The position numbers and the translations under genes were made by a program. Below, piece after piece: positions 1 through 13,100 of a DNA stretch of 64,000 bases. The notes under the pieces are model-generated. The model was given only the letters and a program-made list of their open reading frames with translations, did no database searches and was not told where the DNA came from. The DNA is from Styela clava. Lineage: Eukaryota; Chordata; Ascidiacea; Stolidobranchia; Styelidae. Location of the stretch: the NCBI RefSeq assembly GCF_964204865.1, contig NC_135250.1, forward strand, positions 24,171,395 through 24,235,394, written 5' to 3'. Each line of letters starts with the position of its first letter. Within the stretch, counting starts at the first letter, position 1.

Positions 1-807
1 GAAATTTTCATCTTACGCAGTCCGACAAAATATGGTGCAATAACGGTCGCTGGGATGAAATTCGGTAGACTAAGAGCAGTTTTAAGGTTTAGGACGTTAT
101 ATTTTGGTTAATTTAAGTTGTCAGAGTAAAAAAATGATAACAAAAAAACAATGCGCATGCCTTACAATACTATGGATCAATGATGAGTTTTAAGCAGCAC
201 AAGTTATCAAATTTTCAGGAAAAAAAAATGATATTTCAGGCAAAGACTTTTGTAACAAATGACCAGTCGAGATCAACTTAACCATAGCCTTACATGGGAC
301 TCGGTGTTTTTTTTTATGTATGAGCACAACAACGGCAATGTGTTGTATTCAATATGAGAAATAATGTACCACAGCACGGTGTTACAAATCAGACGTTTCC
401 GGGAGTAATGGCGATGTTGCGCAATTTTTTTTTTCGGCGCCATCCCGCGAGGCACCATCCCGGGGAATTTACTGATAGATTTTCTGGTCTGTTTAAAATT
501 TAAGAGAGAAAATATCGTTGCTATGTGATAATAAATGTTCTAGTCAAGAAGTAAACAGGCTTTTGCTAAATTGTAATTCACTGGCGAGGGAGCATATTTT
601 AACGCATTCGGATAATATTTGTTTGTTTTTGTTATAAATTTCGTTACTTGATAATATTTTTACTTCTAGATGTTCAGTACTTCTTAGTTTGCCATAAATG
701 TAAACTAAAGTATCAATAATCTCACTATTTTGTGAGGGTCGCGATCATTTGCGGCCACTGTGGAAAATTCATCACGTCGTTTGAAATAAGTTGTTCAAAA
801 GGATACA
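1..807. other. Left-edge non-coding stretch, possible minus-strand exon at the edge
   Basis: No convincing gene is seen in this stretch. At positions 1-72 the minus strand carries a short open stretch between an acceptor-like TTAG and a GTAAGA-like donor. In one frame it reads like coding sequence (LPNFIPATVIAPYFVGLR), so it could be an exon of a leftward gene running out of the window. The rest is AT-rich with homopolymer runs. Confidence 0.25.
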
Positions 808-3800
808 ATGCATCGCGTACCGAATGGTCACAGGGCCAATTCTACGGGCACATCACTTGATCGCCATGGAATCTCCGAGAGAATATCTGAAACATCACAA
901 GAAAAAAGTAAGTTACGCAGTTGGTCTTTTCACGCCATATATGGCGCTCTCGCATCTCCGAGTGAATTCTCTCGTTTTGAAGACTTGCCGAGAAAGAAAT
1001 GCCGAGCATTGTGTACCGGTATCTGTTACACGAATGAAATAACGAAATCACAGAGATAAAATAACATAATACAGAAGTGGAAGTCAAATAGCTTTTTATC
1101 GTTTGTGCGAGAATTTTTTACGGCCATGCTCATTTGGAGCGATAAGATTACTTTTGCAGCATTGTCGTTTTATGTCGATTTCAGAACATTACAAATTAGA
1201 TATGCAAAACGTTTATCAGGAATTCGCCTGGTCGATCCGAAAATATCCAAAATGCTGAAAACGATTCTTTTTAAATCTTAAGCGATTTTTAAATGTTTTC
1301 ATTATAAAAAAAAATATAAAGAGCATTGCGTATGGAAGTTTGTGATGAACGTCAGAGCGAATATAAATTAAACATAAATGCGGAAATCATCCAAACTAAT
1401 GCGCTCATAATTAACACGAAGTTACAGTATATTTACAATTCGTTCTAGCCCTGTTTTGTCGTCATGGCGTACACTATTTTATTTTTTCAACAGAATTTGG
1501 TCGGCATAACAATCCCGATATATAAAACGCAACATTATGCTGCAGTCATAAAAGTTTTTAAACAACCGTAATCTAATATTACTCTAAACCTAACGGCGGG
1601 TTTCGTGAATATTTGATAAAAGTTTGTGCTTATTAAAATCAAACTATTCCGAGAATTTCGTCCACAGTTTTTGTAGATTTATAAAATTAGATGTTGCGGA
1701 ATTTTTTTACAAGCATTCATCGTCATCTCAACATGTCGCAGTTTTTGTTTGTTTGAAAAATATCAATCTCACAAATTTCGTAATAATTGTTCAATTTACT
1801 AACGCATAACAAACACTCTAAGTGAGTTTAAAATAAATTTATCGACTCACCCCATGAGGTCCAAGAGGCAGATTCGTCATCGACTGCGGTCGCAGACATA
1901 ATGGTCTCGAAAAATAAAAACATAGACTTATAAATAAAACATTGCTAAGTGCGGGTGTTACTAATATTGTGACGGAAGTCTTTCTGATACTTTTATCGAA
2001 TTCATTAGTTTCCGCTTGAACAATAGAAATTAGCGTTCATTTCGAGAGATTCTTCCATAAAAAGAAAAAAGATCTTTTTTTCGCCTCTCGTTTTATCGTT
2101 TTAGGAAATAAGTCGAATGTATTGTGGCGAATAAGCGACACCGAGCGGGCGCTGTCTATTTCGGAATTTACTTCGAGACACCTTTGCGTAGAAGTGATTC
2201 TTCGTAATAAATAAAACAATATGTTTACTCATATTCATTGTTTAGCTTTAATATTTAAGATAATACAAATATAAAAAAATTGAAAATATACATTCAGATG
2301 GCATATAATATAAGTTGTATTTATTCAGATCGTCAATCAAAGAGGCAGCTGACAGCGATTGAAGCGGATGGAACTATCAACGCAAGGATAGGAGACGCAC
2401 CAGGTAGACTACATTTACATATTGCATTGTACTTACTAGATTTTACTAGTAGTTTAGTTTTAGGTATTAGTAGTATGGTTTAAATCTTTCTAGTTAAAAT
2501 ATGAGATTTACCCTTGATTGATGGCGGTAACTGCAAGATTTTGATATTAAAAGGAAATCAATGATAATAATCACTAAATGCAAATTTTGGTAATGTTTCC
2601 ATATCAAAGAGGTCATGCTGACACACTCCGAATGTTTTTCAATGATCCGGTGTAACTTAAACAATGTAGGCTATCCCACATTGTGTATATATTGCAGGGA
2701 ATTGTCGAACGTTCATTCATTAATTTTTTCATTTCTTTCAGGTCAAAATTGCATCTACATTGTCTCTGGTCAGCACAATGAAGAATTCTATCGTTTAGGA
2801 ACATTCGCACAATTTCCTCTAAACGTTCCAATCAAACCACCAGATTTGGCCGAAGCAGGATTTTATTTCACTGGCTTTAGAGATCGTGTAAAGTGTTTTA
2901 GGTAATTACTATTAACTACTTATTTTTTGGCATCGCATATGCTTATATGGGTTATATATAACAATAATAATACTGTAAGGCAAAAGTTTTGAAATATTAA
3001 AAAGACATGTTTTTAGGGTCCACACGTCGGGTGCAATCACTTCTATTCACAATGTAAATGGCGTTTCACAAATAAAATCATCATTTTTAGGCATTATCTG
3101 GTATATTAAATAATCGCATTTATCACAGCAAAAGTTAATGCAATCATTTAGTCAATGCGATGAAATTCAAAACATTTTTTTTTTTAACAAATTTCGGAAT
3201 AGATATCAATACTTCATCCCTGGCTAATGTTACATTCATTTTGCCAATTGCTGTTGTATAACATGAACAGAACGCCATTCAATTTATACATTTTTACTTA
3301 GTTGTGGAATCGGCGTTGAAAACTGGATTATGGGTGATTACGGTCTCGATCAAAAATGGCACAAAGAAGATTGCAAAATGAAGTACGGACACGATACTAC
3401 CAATATTCCAATCCCAAAGCCCAACTTCAGGAGTTTACTTCGACAATATTTGGGCGAACACAAACCTGTACAAGGAATCGATAGTCGTATATTGGGTCAC
3501 AGAAATTATTCCCAAGGTAATTTTATCGTAGAACAAATGTTTCTGTAAATAAAAATTATTAAATCTTGTTATATTCTCATGATCTAATAAGGTTGTTTTA
3601 ATATAACACGGATGAATGTTTCCTTTGCAAAAACTTGAAACTAATAATTGAAATTTTGTTATCCAATTAATCATACGACAAGCAAACTTCATAAAAAAAT
3701 TCAAGAATTTTGTGGTTACTATGGTGTAATTTCAACACCCATCGTTAATATGTATAATCTTCAATGCCCATATTTTTAGTCAATAGAACTAGCTCAGAAA

Positions 3801-6800
3801 AGTAGCCAACGTCAGCTCTTCGGTATTTTGTCATCATTATGATTTTAATATTTTAATTATTTTTCTTCCATTTGTAAAATTTAATTTCGTTTTTCAGCAT
3901 CGTCTTCAAATAACGACATTACGGATGTAACCTCGAATTTTAGAGGAATCGAAGTTGGTGGACATTACCCCGTAAGTAAAATTGTTGATTAATTGATAAG
4001 AATTTATACCTCATTTAATTTAATTTTTTGAGTAAGTTTAAGTATACAATGACGTGTGTTTTTAAAGAGTGAATAACGCTATCGCCTGCTAGAGAAATAT
4101 ATTTACTTCGAATATTTAATCATCCATGTTTACTACAATCAATTATAAGTAAGAATATGTTTCAGGTTTTAACTATCCATCTTTTTTTCAGTCACTCATT
4201 TTGGCCAATATTGTTGCGCCGGAACATAAAGAGTTCATAATGAGAATAAATTTGAAATGCGAAGCAGAACGAAGGTATGGTACATAAGTGGTATTTTATA
4301 TTTGTTTCGACGATTTTAACTATACATTTTCAGATAAACGTATGATATTTTTTTTTTTAATTATCCATGACGCGTTTAAAATGTCTGTCGCGTTCTAGAC
4401 TAGCGAATAATATGACCTTGAATATGTATAATTTTTCAAAAATATCAAAATTAATATTCGAATATTTAGTGTTTTCCAAAAACTGCCTACAATTCGCATT
4501 CAACGTGAATGAAAGAACAATATTCTTTTCAATATTAAACTTTTCTGAAGTTGTGGAATTGAGGTTATAACTAATAAGCTACATTTATGTGTTGATACTA
4601 TTGCAATTTTTGTATTTAGTTTGTAAAAAATTTAAAATTAATGATAATATGTTTATAATTAGGTTAAGCCAAGTCACATGATTAGATATTCACAAAACTT
4701 TTTGTATTTCACAGACAAACTTTCGCGAAATGGCCGACATATCCCGCGCCTTTATTACCAAGTGAGTTAGCCAAGCAAGGATTGTTTTACTTGGGTAATT
4801 TAGACCGGGCTCAATGTTTTTCATGTTCCGGTGTATTGCGTAACTGGTCTCAAACTGATGACGTTTCTGAACAACACAGAAAACATTTCCCAGAATGCAG
4901 GTAAGCAGGGGCACATTGGATGAATGTTTAGTAGAGTAGTTTTTCAAATTTATCTGTTTCATGACCTGGTGATTATAAATCTATAACTACGCAAGAGTTT
5001 CCGACTGATTTTGAGGTATATAGTACAATTCGTATAAGTCGATAGATACTGCCTAGAAATCTCATTAGATCCTCCAAATCCTCATTCGAACTTGTTGCTT
5101 TATCTATTTTTTTACATATCGATACACTAATTCATATCCAATTTTTTTGAAATTCAGAATGGAATTTGGTGCTTGTATAAAGCCAGGTCGCAGCAAATCT
5201 TCAAAACTCCTCATTAGTAATTGCTACTTTATACTAGTTTCACAATATCGATACAACAATTCATTTACAATGTTTCGTAATTTAGAATGGTTCGACAAGT
5301 ACCATCTGGCAACATACCAATGACAGATCAAGAGAGACGGGATGCCGATGAAGCCGACCAGAGAAGAATCGCTCAACTTGCTCCATCTAACCCTGTTGAA
5401 CCGCCAGACCCATCCGAGGAGGAGCAAAGATACTTGGCCGAGCATTTTCCATGTCGCCATCCTGCGAACCCTCACATGAGAGAATACCAGTTCAGACTTT
5501 CTACATTTGATCAAAATTGGCCAAATAGAATCCGTGCAACCCCGGAACAAATAGCCAAAGCGGGATTCTTTTTCCTAGGTTTGTTAATAAAAATGATCAA
5601 ATTTTTGTAAATCCGATTTATAAGTTAAATCTGCTTGGGCATAAGTTTGTTAAATATGTTTAAAAAATTACCAAAAACTTGGAATTTGCGAAAAGTACAA
5701 TTTTGTGTTACTTATGTAAACGCCTCAAAATTAAGAAAAAAATGTTATTATATATTTTTCAAAAAATTTCTAGATCTAACATAAAAAAAAAATTTTTAAT
5801 TGTAGGTGGTGATAGAACAAATATTCCAATATGTATTTTATGTTTTTACTAGGGGACAAAGACAGAACGAAATGTTTTTATTGCAACGGTGGTCTGCAAA
5901 ACTGGGAAGAAAACGACGAGCCATTTACTGAACATGCAAGGTGGTTTCCAGGGTAAGATATAATGATTAATAATAATAAATTATTGAATAATACCGTATT
6001 ATATATCCATAAATTGCTTATATGTTGGGGTTTTATTCGTATACAATATAAGACCAACGGTTCAAACCGATACGTGTACTGGTTTTAGTGTAGGCAATGA
6101 AGCGCCACCGGAGCCATACATTAGTCGCTTTGGTTTATAAGGAGCACGATCGATTTTTGAGAAAAAGTGGATTTGAATTGCGTCTCGTGGTCCGTAAAAA
6201 ACAGTAATTGAATTTAATAAAATTTTAATGGTCAATACAAGAATTTAGATCAAACAAGTTATTTTTTTGGTAAAATCGTTAGATTTAATTACACCAAAAA
6301 AGTGAGAACTTCATAACTATGCTGCTAATTTATCTTAATCGTTTAATAGCAATGAACGAAAAATTTAAAATGGTCAATTTTCAAGATGTGAATTCGTCCT
6401 GAAAAAGAAAGGACATGAGTTTGTACGTCGAATAGCTGAACAAGATCCAAACTTAAACAGACCTACGATTAGAAATGCTGTTTCCTATGATATTCCACCA
6501 ATGAGATGTGGAGCGATGTCAAACGTCGGAACAGCAAGCGGTCAACCAGTTATTCATGCGAAGCAGGGTGTTCCAATTGAACCAAATACTGTTTCGTCTA
6601 CAAATGAAGCGAGTGCATCTTCACTTCCAGGTACATAATGTTTTTTTCTGATGTTACTATACATGTATTTACATAGGGGTATCGAACGGAATCCCTCGTT
6701 ACAGAAAATATATGTACATACATAAGCTGCATTAGTATGAAACGTTATCCATAAATCTAAAACATAACTTTAAAAACACCAAATATAACTCTAGTCGCCA

Positions 6801-7429
6801 ACTGCAGTGTACGTAACCCAACCTATCCTATCATTGGATATAAGGCATTCTTCAGGCAACCAATATACCCCATGATTGGGATAAATAAAATAAGTATAAA
6901 TGTTTTTTTGTTTTCTCTTCTAAAATATCTTGACAATTTTTTCCAAACTGATCAATTTGCCAAACCCAAACAATTGTTCAAATACTTTGACAACAAAAAC
7001 GACTTTTCGAATTAATAAATTAGGGGGGTTTTGTGTGTGTGTGTGTGTGTGTGTGTTTACTTTATGTCCATTAGTTCGACGTATTTTGCATTATATTTGA
7101 ATGATATTTGTCCCAAAGTTTTTTAACAAGAAATGCTGATGATATATAATAATAATATTAAACATCTCACTTTAATAACCTATTTGTATCATCTTATTTT
7201 CAAATAAATGAAATATATATTATTTTAATTTTCAGGTGAGGACATTGCAAAGAATTTGCTGGAAATCAAGAAACAAAATCTTTGTCGAAAGTGCAAGACG
7301 AGGAATGCTGAAATTGTCATGCTACCGTGCGGTCATCTGTGTTCGTGTGAAGAGTGCGCAAAGAAATCAGAAAATTGTTTCATATGTCACAGACGTGTAA
7401 CAGACATACTTAAAACGTATCGAGCATAA
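808..7429 (+). CDS. XIAP-like: IAP-A: three-BIR, RING inhibitor-of-apoptosis protein without UBA
   Basis: Model of 11 exons: 808-907, 2329-2403, 2742-2901, 3302-3516, 3898-3971, 4192-4274, 4715-4900, 5286-5578, 5853-5952, 6386-6630, 7236-7429. They join to 574 codons plus stop with every phase consistent. BIR1 spans about residues 64-140, BIR2 236-298, BIR3 368-430 and the C3HC4 RING 527-561 (CRKC, CGH, CEEC, CFIC), ending LKTYRA. BIR2 and BIR3 have the normal C-x2-C-x16-H-x6-C; BIR1 is C-x2-C-x18-H-x3-C. IAP proteins of this kind bind caspases or adaptors through BIRs and ubiquitinate through the RING, in the cytosol. Compared with IAP-B it lacks the UBA exon. Exon 1 is the least certain: it has an upstream in-frame stop at 787 and the right donor phase, but no similarity to IAP-B exon 1. 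Translation could instead begin at the ATG at 2299. Confidence 0.88.
1851..1899 (-). CDS. Candidate first coding exon of a leftward gene (partial)
   Basis: On the minus strand an ATG at 1899 opens [17 protein letters not shown] and reaches a strong GTGAGT donor in phase 1. This is the phase used by the first exons of all IAP genes here, and IAP-B and IAP-C also begin MS. It lies inside the proposed first intron of IAP-A. Either a second gene starts head to head with IAP-A, or the IAP-A first exon is misplaced, or this is chance. No downstream exon of it could be proved before the window edge. Confidence 0.33.
7032..7056. repeat. (GT)n microsatellite
   Basis: An uninterrupted run of about twelve GT units lies in the last intron of IAP-A, between the exon ending SSLPG and the RING exon. 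Confidence 0.95.
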
Positions 7430-8139
7430 AGTTATGAGAATGTAATCGGTAGATGATGTGAGAGCGTGTGGTATAGTAAAGAGCGCTTTGCTCAAACTAG
7501 GTTTGGCATTGCAGGTTGGAAATATCGAATAGCATCGAAGGTTGTCCAACCCAGATATAACACCTCATTCGAGAATATACAATTGATTGATTGTGTTAAA
7601 TGCGTCGATATATAAGCAATTAATAATTAATTAATGTCTATCGCTGAAAGATATTGATATATGCTTCGTAATTCAATGCATGCCAAGCATTTTGCTTCTA
7701 ATCATACTACGTTTTATCAAACCAGATTCGTCAAGTACTGACACTGTGATACTTATTCATTTTAGCTAGCTATTGTATTTTTTTTATTACATTTGCGAAA
7801 AGGCAATTCAAGTAATATGGTATTAATTTGTAATTAAATGCATATACTGAATCTGGAATTTAATGACAGGGGGTAGTGAGATATATATATTTCAGCAACA
7901 TAACAAACTCATGATAATTTGATTAAGGGTTGATTTTAAGTAGATTATATTCATGAAATAACAAGTGCTGTGCATTGTGCAGCTTGCAATGCTGCTGAGA
8001 CAAAATAGGAAGCTTGTTTTTATGTCGACGTGAAAGCAAAATTTTAAACATAACTAAAAGGCTTATGAGAACCATGAGAACGCTTCTGTGGTAGAAATTT
8101 TGTGCGTTTCGTCAATATCTCTTATTTCCAAGATCTGAG

Positions 8140-8215
8140 TAGGCGTTACTCGTAACAGAACTAAAATAAGAAATAAATCGGAATAAAATTATTGCCTAAC
8201 CCTAATACGAGAAAT
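8140..8215 (-). repeat. Fragment of the CCCTAA-bearing palindromic MITE
   Basis: This stretch shares the order of blocks seen at 39.2, 41.9 and 51.7 kb: an ACTCGTAACAGAACTAAAAT-like block, then AATAAAATTATTGCCTAACCC. It is a truncated copy of the same interspersed element, downstream of the IAP-A stop codon. Confidence 0.6.
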
Positions 8216-8672
8216 TCTGTTAAATAAATTCACCCTTCCATGCAACCTTATCATGTATCTATCACAATATTTTTGGATCAAAACCACAAAACTACTCAAG
8301 AGTTTGTCCGTTTTTCGACATGTAATCCAATAGATTTCCTTTGAATTCACTGAAATTATTTGCTTGAATTCGACAAATTAATAATAAAAGTTTAGGATCG
8401 CAGAAGTTGGTATTAATAGCGAGTTGCACTCTAAGACATATAGTAAATAAACACAGAGATCGGTTCAAAAACCGCCGCCCGCGTGGTAATTACGTCCCGC
8501 GTATCGATTCAATATGGCCCGCCAAACTAAGGTGGAAAAGAAACAATTCAATTATACCCTTACCTTTATTATACGTACAGGTATCGTCCCCTTGTTTGGG
8601 ATCCTGGCTCCTGCCTTGCAAATATCACTTCGCTTTTCGGTCAATCAATTTTGGAAACCTGTTGTATAAATC

Positions 8673-9548
8673 AAGGCTGCCCAACCCGCGGCCCGCCCTA
8701 TCAAGTTTGCGAGCTGACTTTTTAAATTTGTACCGTGTTATATAGGCTCGAGTATTTTGCGTGATTTTGCTGTGATTATTCTCGCCAGAAGCTGTAATAA
8801 GAATTGATAATGACTACAATGAGTACAGACCGATTTGTAAAGTAGTGAGAAAGGGCCGCGTTTTTCTCCAGACCTCTTCAATATCTACAGCAAAATGAAT
8901 ATACGGAACATAGAGCAGCATGAAGGTGTCAAAGTAGGTGGTCACAACCTAAACAATTTTAGATACGCGGATGACACAGTGCTAATTGCCGACTCGGAGG
9001 AAAATCTACAAAATATGCTTAGAGCAGTCACAACCGAAAGTCGAAAACGAAGGACTCTGAATGCAAAGAAGACTGAATGCAAAGAAGACTGAGTGCATGG
9101 TTATCTCAAATCAACCAGGCATGCCTGTTGTAACACATTATGCAAAAATGAGAGAATAAAATGAGTTACCACTTTTAAATACCAGGGGTTCACAATAACT
9201 CCCGACGCCCGATGCAAGACTGAAATCTGGAAGATAATCGCTTTTTCAAAAGATACATTTAACAATATGAAATCTATCTTTACCAACAGAAATATAAAAA
9301 ACTCAATACTAAAACCAGCAAATTGCTATTCTAATATTCGAATATTTTGCTGGCTTTACTCAGTAACCAGTAAATAATTAATAATGTGATTGATTTCATG
9401 TTTTAAACTTGCCATCTATATAAATTATGTAAATTATACCGAAATCAGGACTTAGCTAGTATTGAAATTTGGTACAAACACTTGCGGCCAACAACGAATT
9501 TCGTCATGTGAATGTGGCCCGCGAGACAAAAAAGATTTGGCATGCCAG
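8673..9548. mobile_element. Degenerate non-autonomous hAT-like element
   Basis: The left end reads GGCTGCCCAACCCGCGGCCC and the right end reads GTGGCCCGCGAGACAAAAAA followed by GGCATGCC. These are the inverted GC-rich ends typical of non-autonomous hAT elements scattered in animal genomes. The interior is interrupted by a LINE reverse transcriptase fragment. No clean target duplication was recognised. Confidence 0.5.
8850..9125 (+). pseudogene. Non-LTR retrotransposon reverse transcriptase fragment
   Basis: The translation contains FRYADDTVLIADSEENLQ, the RT palm motif with the catalytic YADD, followed by a region that ends in a KKTEC block. Upstream, in shifted frames, is a VFSPDLFN-like block. 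Known relatives are endonuclease-reverse transcriptase LINEs. Only about 90 codons remain. A 16-bp direct duplication (copies at 9060-9075 and 9076-9091) shifts the frame and produces a stop at about 9090, after which the MVIS block continues in another frame. It is dead, 5'- and 3'-truncated, and nested in a hAT-like repeat. Confidence 0.85.
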
Positions 9549-10195
9549 ATATAGATGATAGGTCAATAGCCCTTTACAGAAGAGGTCATTCAAGCGGCGA
9601 ATAAACCCTTATATTTAACCATAATCGTCTCTTGTTGATTCTATGCGCCCGAACTTGCAATAGTCATCAACATATCCTATTATAAACTTGCAATTCGTAT
9701 TCTAATTGGATTTGCCTTTCTGAACATGCCCAACCCTCCATACAATGACTAGAGAAACACAGTTCATACTGAGACATCTTTTATCAAATGACATAACTTC
9801 CAAGACAGCGTAATTGAAATCGCAATACATTGAAAGAGTGAATATGAAAAAATATTCTATCGAGTTTTTTTAAAACGTAATGCTACAGCTATTCTATAAT
9901 ACAAAGTATCCACTATCGCGAGATAGAAGATACACGATGACATTAGTATTATCCAGGAAGACCACGTGGAGGTTGCCATCTCCTTCCCATCCTGTTTGTC
10001 TCACGACTACGCATTTAAAATTTCAAAGAAACCTATCAACATGCTACGCGAATACGCGAAACATTTTCAATGAAATTTTAGAAATCTAACGTAGCGTGAG
10101 ACATGATTAATAATAAATCATATATTGATTAAAACTTTAAACTAAGTTAATTCCGACGATAGTTTTCATTATGCAATCTATTTGACCAGTTAACC

Positions 10196-13100
10196 CTAAA
10201 TTCTAAACACGTTCATCGTGCTTTCCACTTTGCGGCCACAAGTTTTGCAGATGCCACTCTCAGCTGCACAGTCGTCACACAAGTCAATATGACCACATGG
10301 TAACGTAACAGCATTAGCTCGATTTCTCTCGCAATTTTTGCACAACTTATCCATAATAGATCCTGAAATAATGACGAAAAAATTGTTAAAAATACTATGG
10401 TAAAGGGTTTTCATTAATTTAACATTCAAAAACGTTCAAAAAATTATTCAAAATTCGAAAAGCATTTTCCGTGATCGTATTGACGTGGACGTCAGTTGTT
10501 ATACTTGGTACTCACTAAGGCGTAATGTACCACTATAATTCTATTAGCTTGACACTTCAAAGGTCTCAAACATAATAACTTTTTCTTAACATTTGAGTGA
10601 GTGCCCACCGGCGACAAATTAGTATACGGTAGCTGTGTACACAAAGTAGTAAAATGACAAACCTTTTGGCGAATCCTTCTCCTTTGTAGATGCTCGATTG
10701 TAAAGTCTTTCTGCCAATTTTCTCTCTTCATTGGTGTTCGCAATTTCGCCGTTTCTCACTTTGCTTTCTTCCTTAACAGCTTCTTTACCTTTTCTTTCGG
10801 TCACCTAAAATATAATATTATATAAATGCGTTGTCAAAAATACCATCTCCTCGTAATGCACCAAGTATCCTAGAATAGATTATCAAATCAACCGTTCGAC
10901 AGTACCGTTCATTCTAGGGGTGTGCAACAGGGGGTTCGCGGGCCACAGCCGGGCCCGCCAAGCCATTCAGTGTGACCCTTGTACACTCATATTTTTCCTT
11001 ATCAAGCATAAAATCCTAATTTGACATTTTTTTTTGAAAAGTCGCTCACGTGAATCAAATACATATTGACTTCTGCTATTTCACTGCTTTAAATCTCTCT
11101 CCGTTTCGTCCGATGCTTTTATTACTGTAAAGTGTAAAGCAAACAGATAACCGCGTTCTCTTCTCTTGCGTTTAACGCTAAATTTTTTCTAGATACCGAA
11201 AGTTGGTTATATGGCCCGCCGATAAAGAAAAATATGAAATGTTGCACACCCATGGTTTACCAAAAGGCTTTTCTCACCTGGTCAGGTTTCCTCGTATTTT
11301 CCAAACTACTCAAGAAAGTCCGTTTAAGAGAATAGAAATTCCGCGTGGGTATAGGTATATTTCTAGAGGCGTGGCCAGTTACCATCTCGCAGTCTTCCTT
11401 GTGCCATTTCTTGTCGAAGACAGAGTCTTCTATTTGCCAATTTTCTGTTCCAATACCACAGCTGAAATATAAAAAATAATCGAACCGGGTTGAAAATAAA
11501 CGAAACTAACTAACCGTATTGCAGGAGCATTGTAAATTGCATTGCTTCATTCCGTGTATATTATGAGCCGCTTAATTAGACTTTCGTTCCAAACAAACGT
11601 TTGAAACTTGACATAAACAATAGTTCGATTTACTTGACCATGTATCAAATATAAAATCCTAAGTCAGGGCTTCCCAACGCTGATGTCCAGGTAGACCCCT
11701 AGCGGTCGACAGCGAGTAGTAATACTTAGTACTATTAAGAACCAAGTGATTTACTTGATATATTTCCAATAAAAACTTGGGGGCCTATACAACTTTGAAT
11801 AAAAGGGGTACACAGTGATTAAAGATTGGGAATCTCTGCACTAAGTCGTACCTAAACATGATATTCGAATAAAACAGCCAAGGTTTGCGAACAACTATTT
11901 CTAGTTACTATTTTCCGAATATAATGCTTCACATAGACAAAAAAGACTTCATTATCTGAATAAACTTTAAAACAAACCTCAGGTTTGCGATTAAATAGAG
12001 TTTCAGGTTTTTATATTTTCTTAGTCGATTTGAAAAATTTGCAAGATTGTAACTTTTTGTACCTATTTTATTTAATAAATAATTTTTTTTTTTTTTTCAT
12101 AAAATCGTTTTGCTCAGTTACGAAAAGCGATGAATGTGAATAGGTGTACTTTTTTTTTTAAATATAATGTAATATAAACACCAAACTTGAAAATTTCTTT
12201 GACTTAGCAAAAAATCAGCAAACATACCCGAAGCATCTAGCACGGTCCTTGTACCCAGTGTAGTAACATCCCGCCGTTGCTAAATCCCATACTTTTACGG
12301 TACTATTAGATGGATATTTTGCAAATGTTGCAAGCCTATATACTTCCTCGCTGGTATCTCCAGGTGGAATATAAACACGGCGATCATCTTTAAAAGTAAA
12401 GATAATAAATTATTATGTGAAAAATGAAAAGAGAACTTACAAAAGCAGAAATTTATTCTTTGAAGTATAATATTTTGAGCTTTCAAATATTCAAATTGTA
12501 GAGGTTGATTTAGGAAGGTATAACCTTCGTTTACATCGTGTGACGAGCGACTCATTTCGAGTTTCTATTCAATAACAGCCTTGATTTTGTTCACTTGGGG
12601 AAACTTATACAACGCTACATTGTTGTGTCAACAACACCGCGAAAACATAGAATATAAAGGTACATCAATGGCGATAACTGCATCAAATAATCATCACTAA
12701 CACTCAACAACAGATATCAGTCAACAGGGAAAGTAATTTTACGAAAGATATGTCTTCACATATAATAAATGCTGGAATCCGGAACAATAGACAACAATTT
12801 ACAGTGGAAAGATCATATGACAAACAAGATTTTTCCAGCTGTACACACTTCTCATAACATTGTGAACCTCAAACAGGCATGGTAGGCGATGGTTACTCAA
12901 AATACCCAAGAATACGCTTGTATCATTGCTGAAGCTGGCTTTGTCTATTGGTTAATAAATAATAGTGTCAAATAACATTTTTCTCGTGAGATTTCATGAC
13001 GATATCTGTGACGTATACAAGGACGTTTGGAGGGCGCCAAGAATACAAAAGCTTTATTTTAATTACAGCACATACAAAATGGCCGAACGGAGACGATTGT

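Noticed and set aside
842-1087. Minus-strand ORF over the proposed IAP-A first exon
   Set aside because: No recognisable motif and no paired splice sites; probably antisense shadow.
2280-2483. Unspliced ORF containing IAP-A exon 2, starting [12 protein letters not shown]
   Set aside because: It runs through a clear TTATTCAG acceptor and a GTAGAC donor; the homologous IAP-B exon is bounded at the same places.
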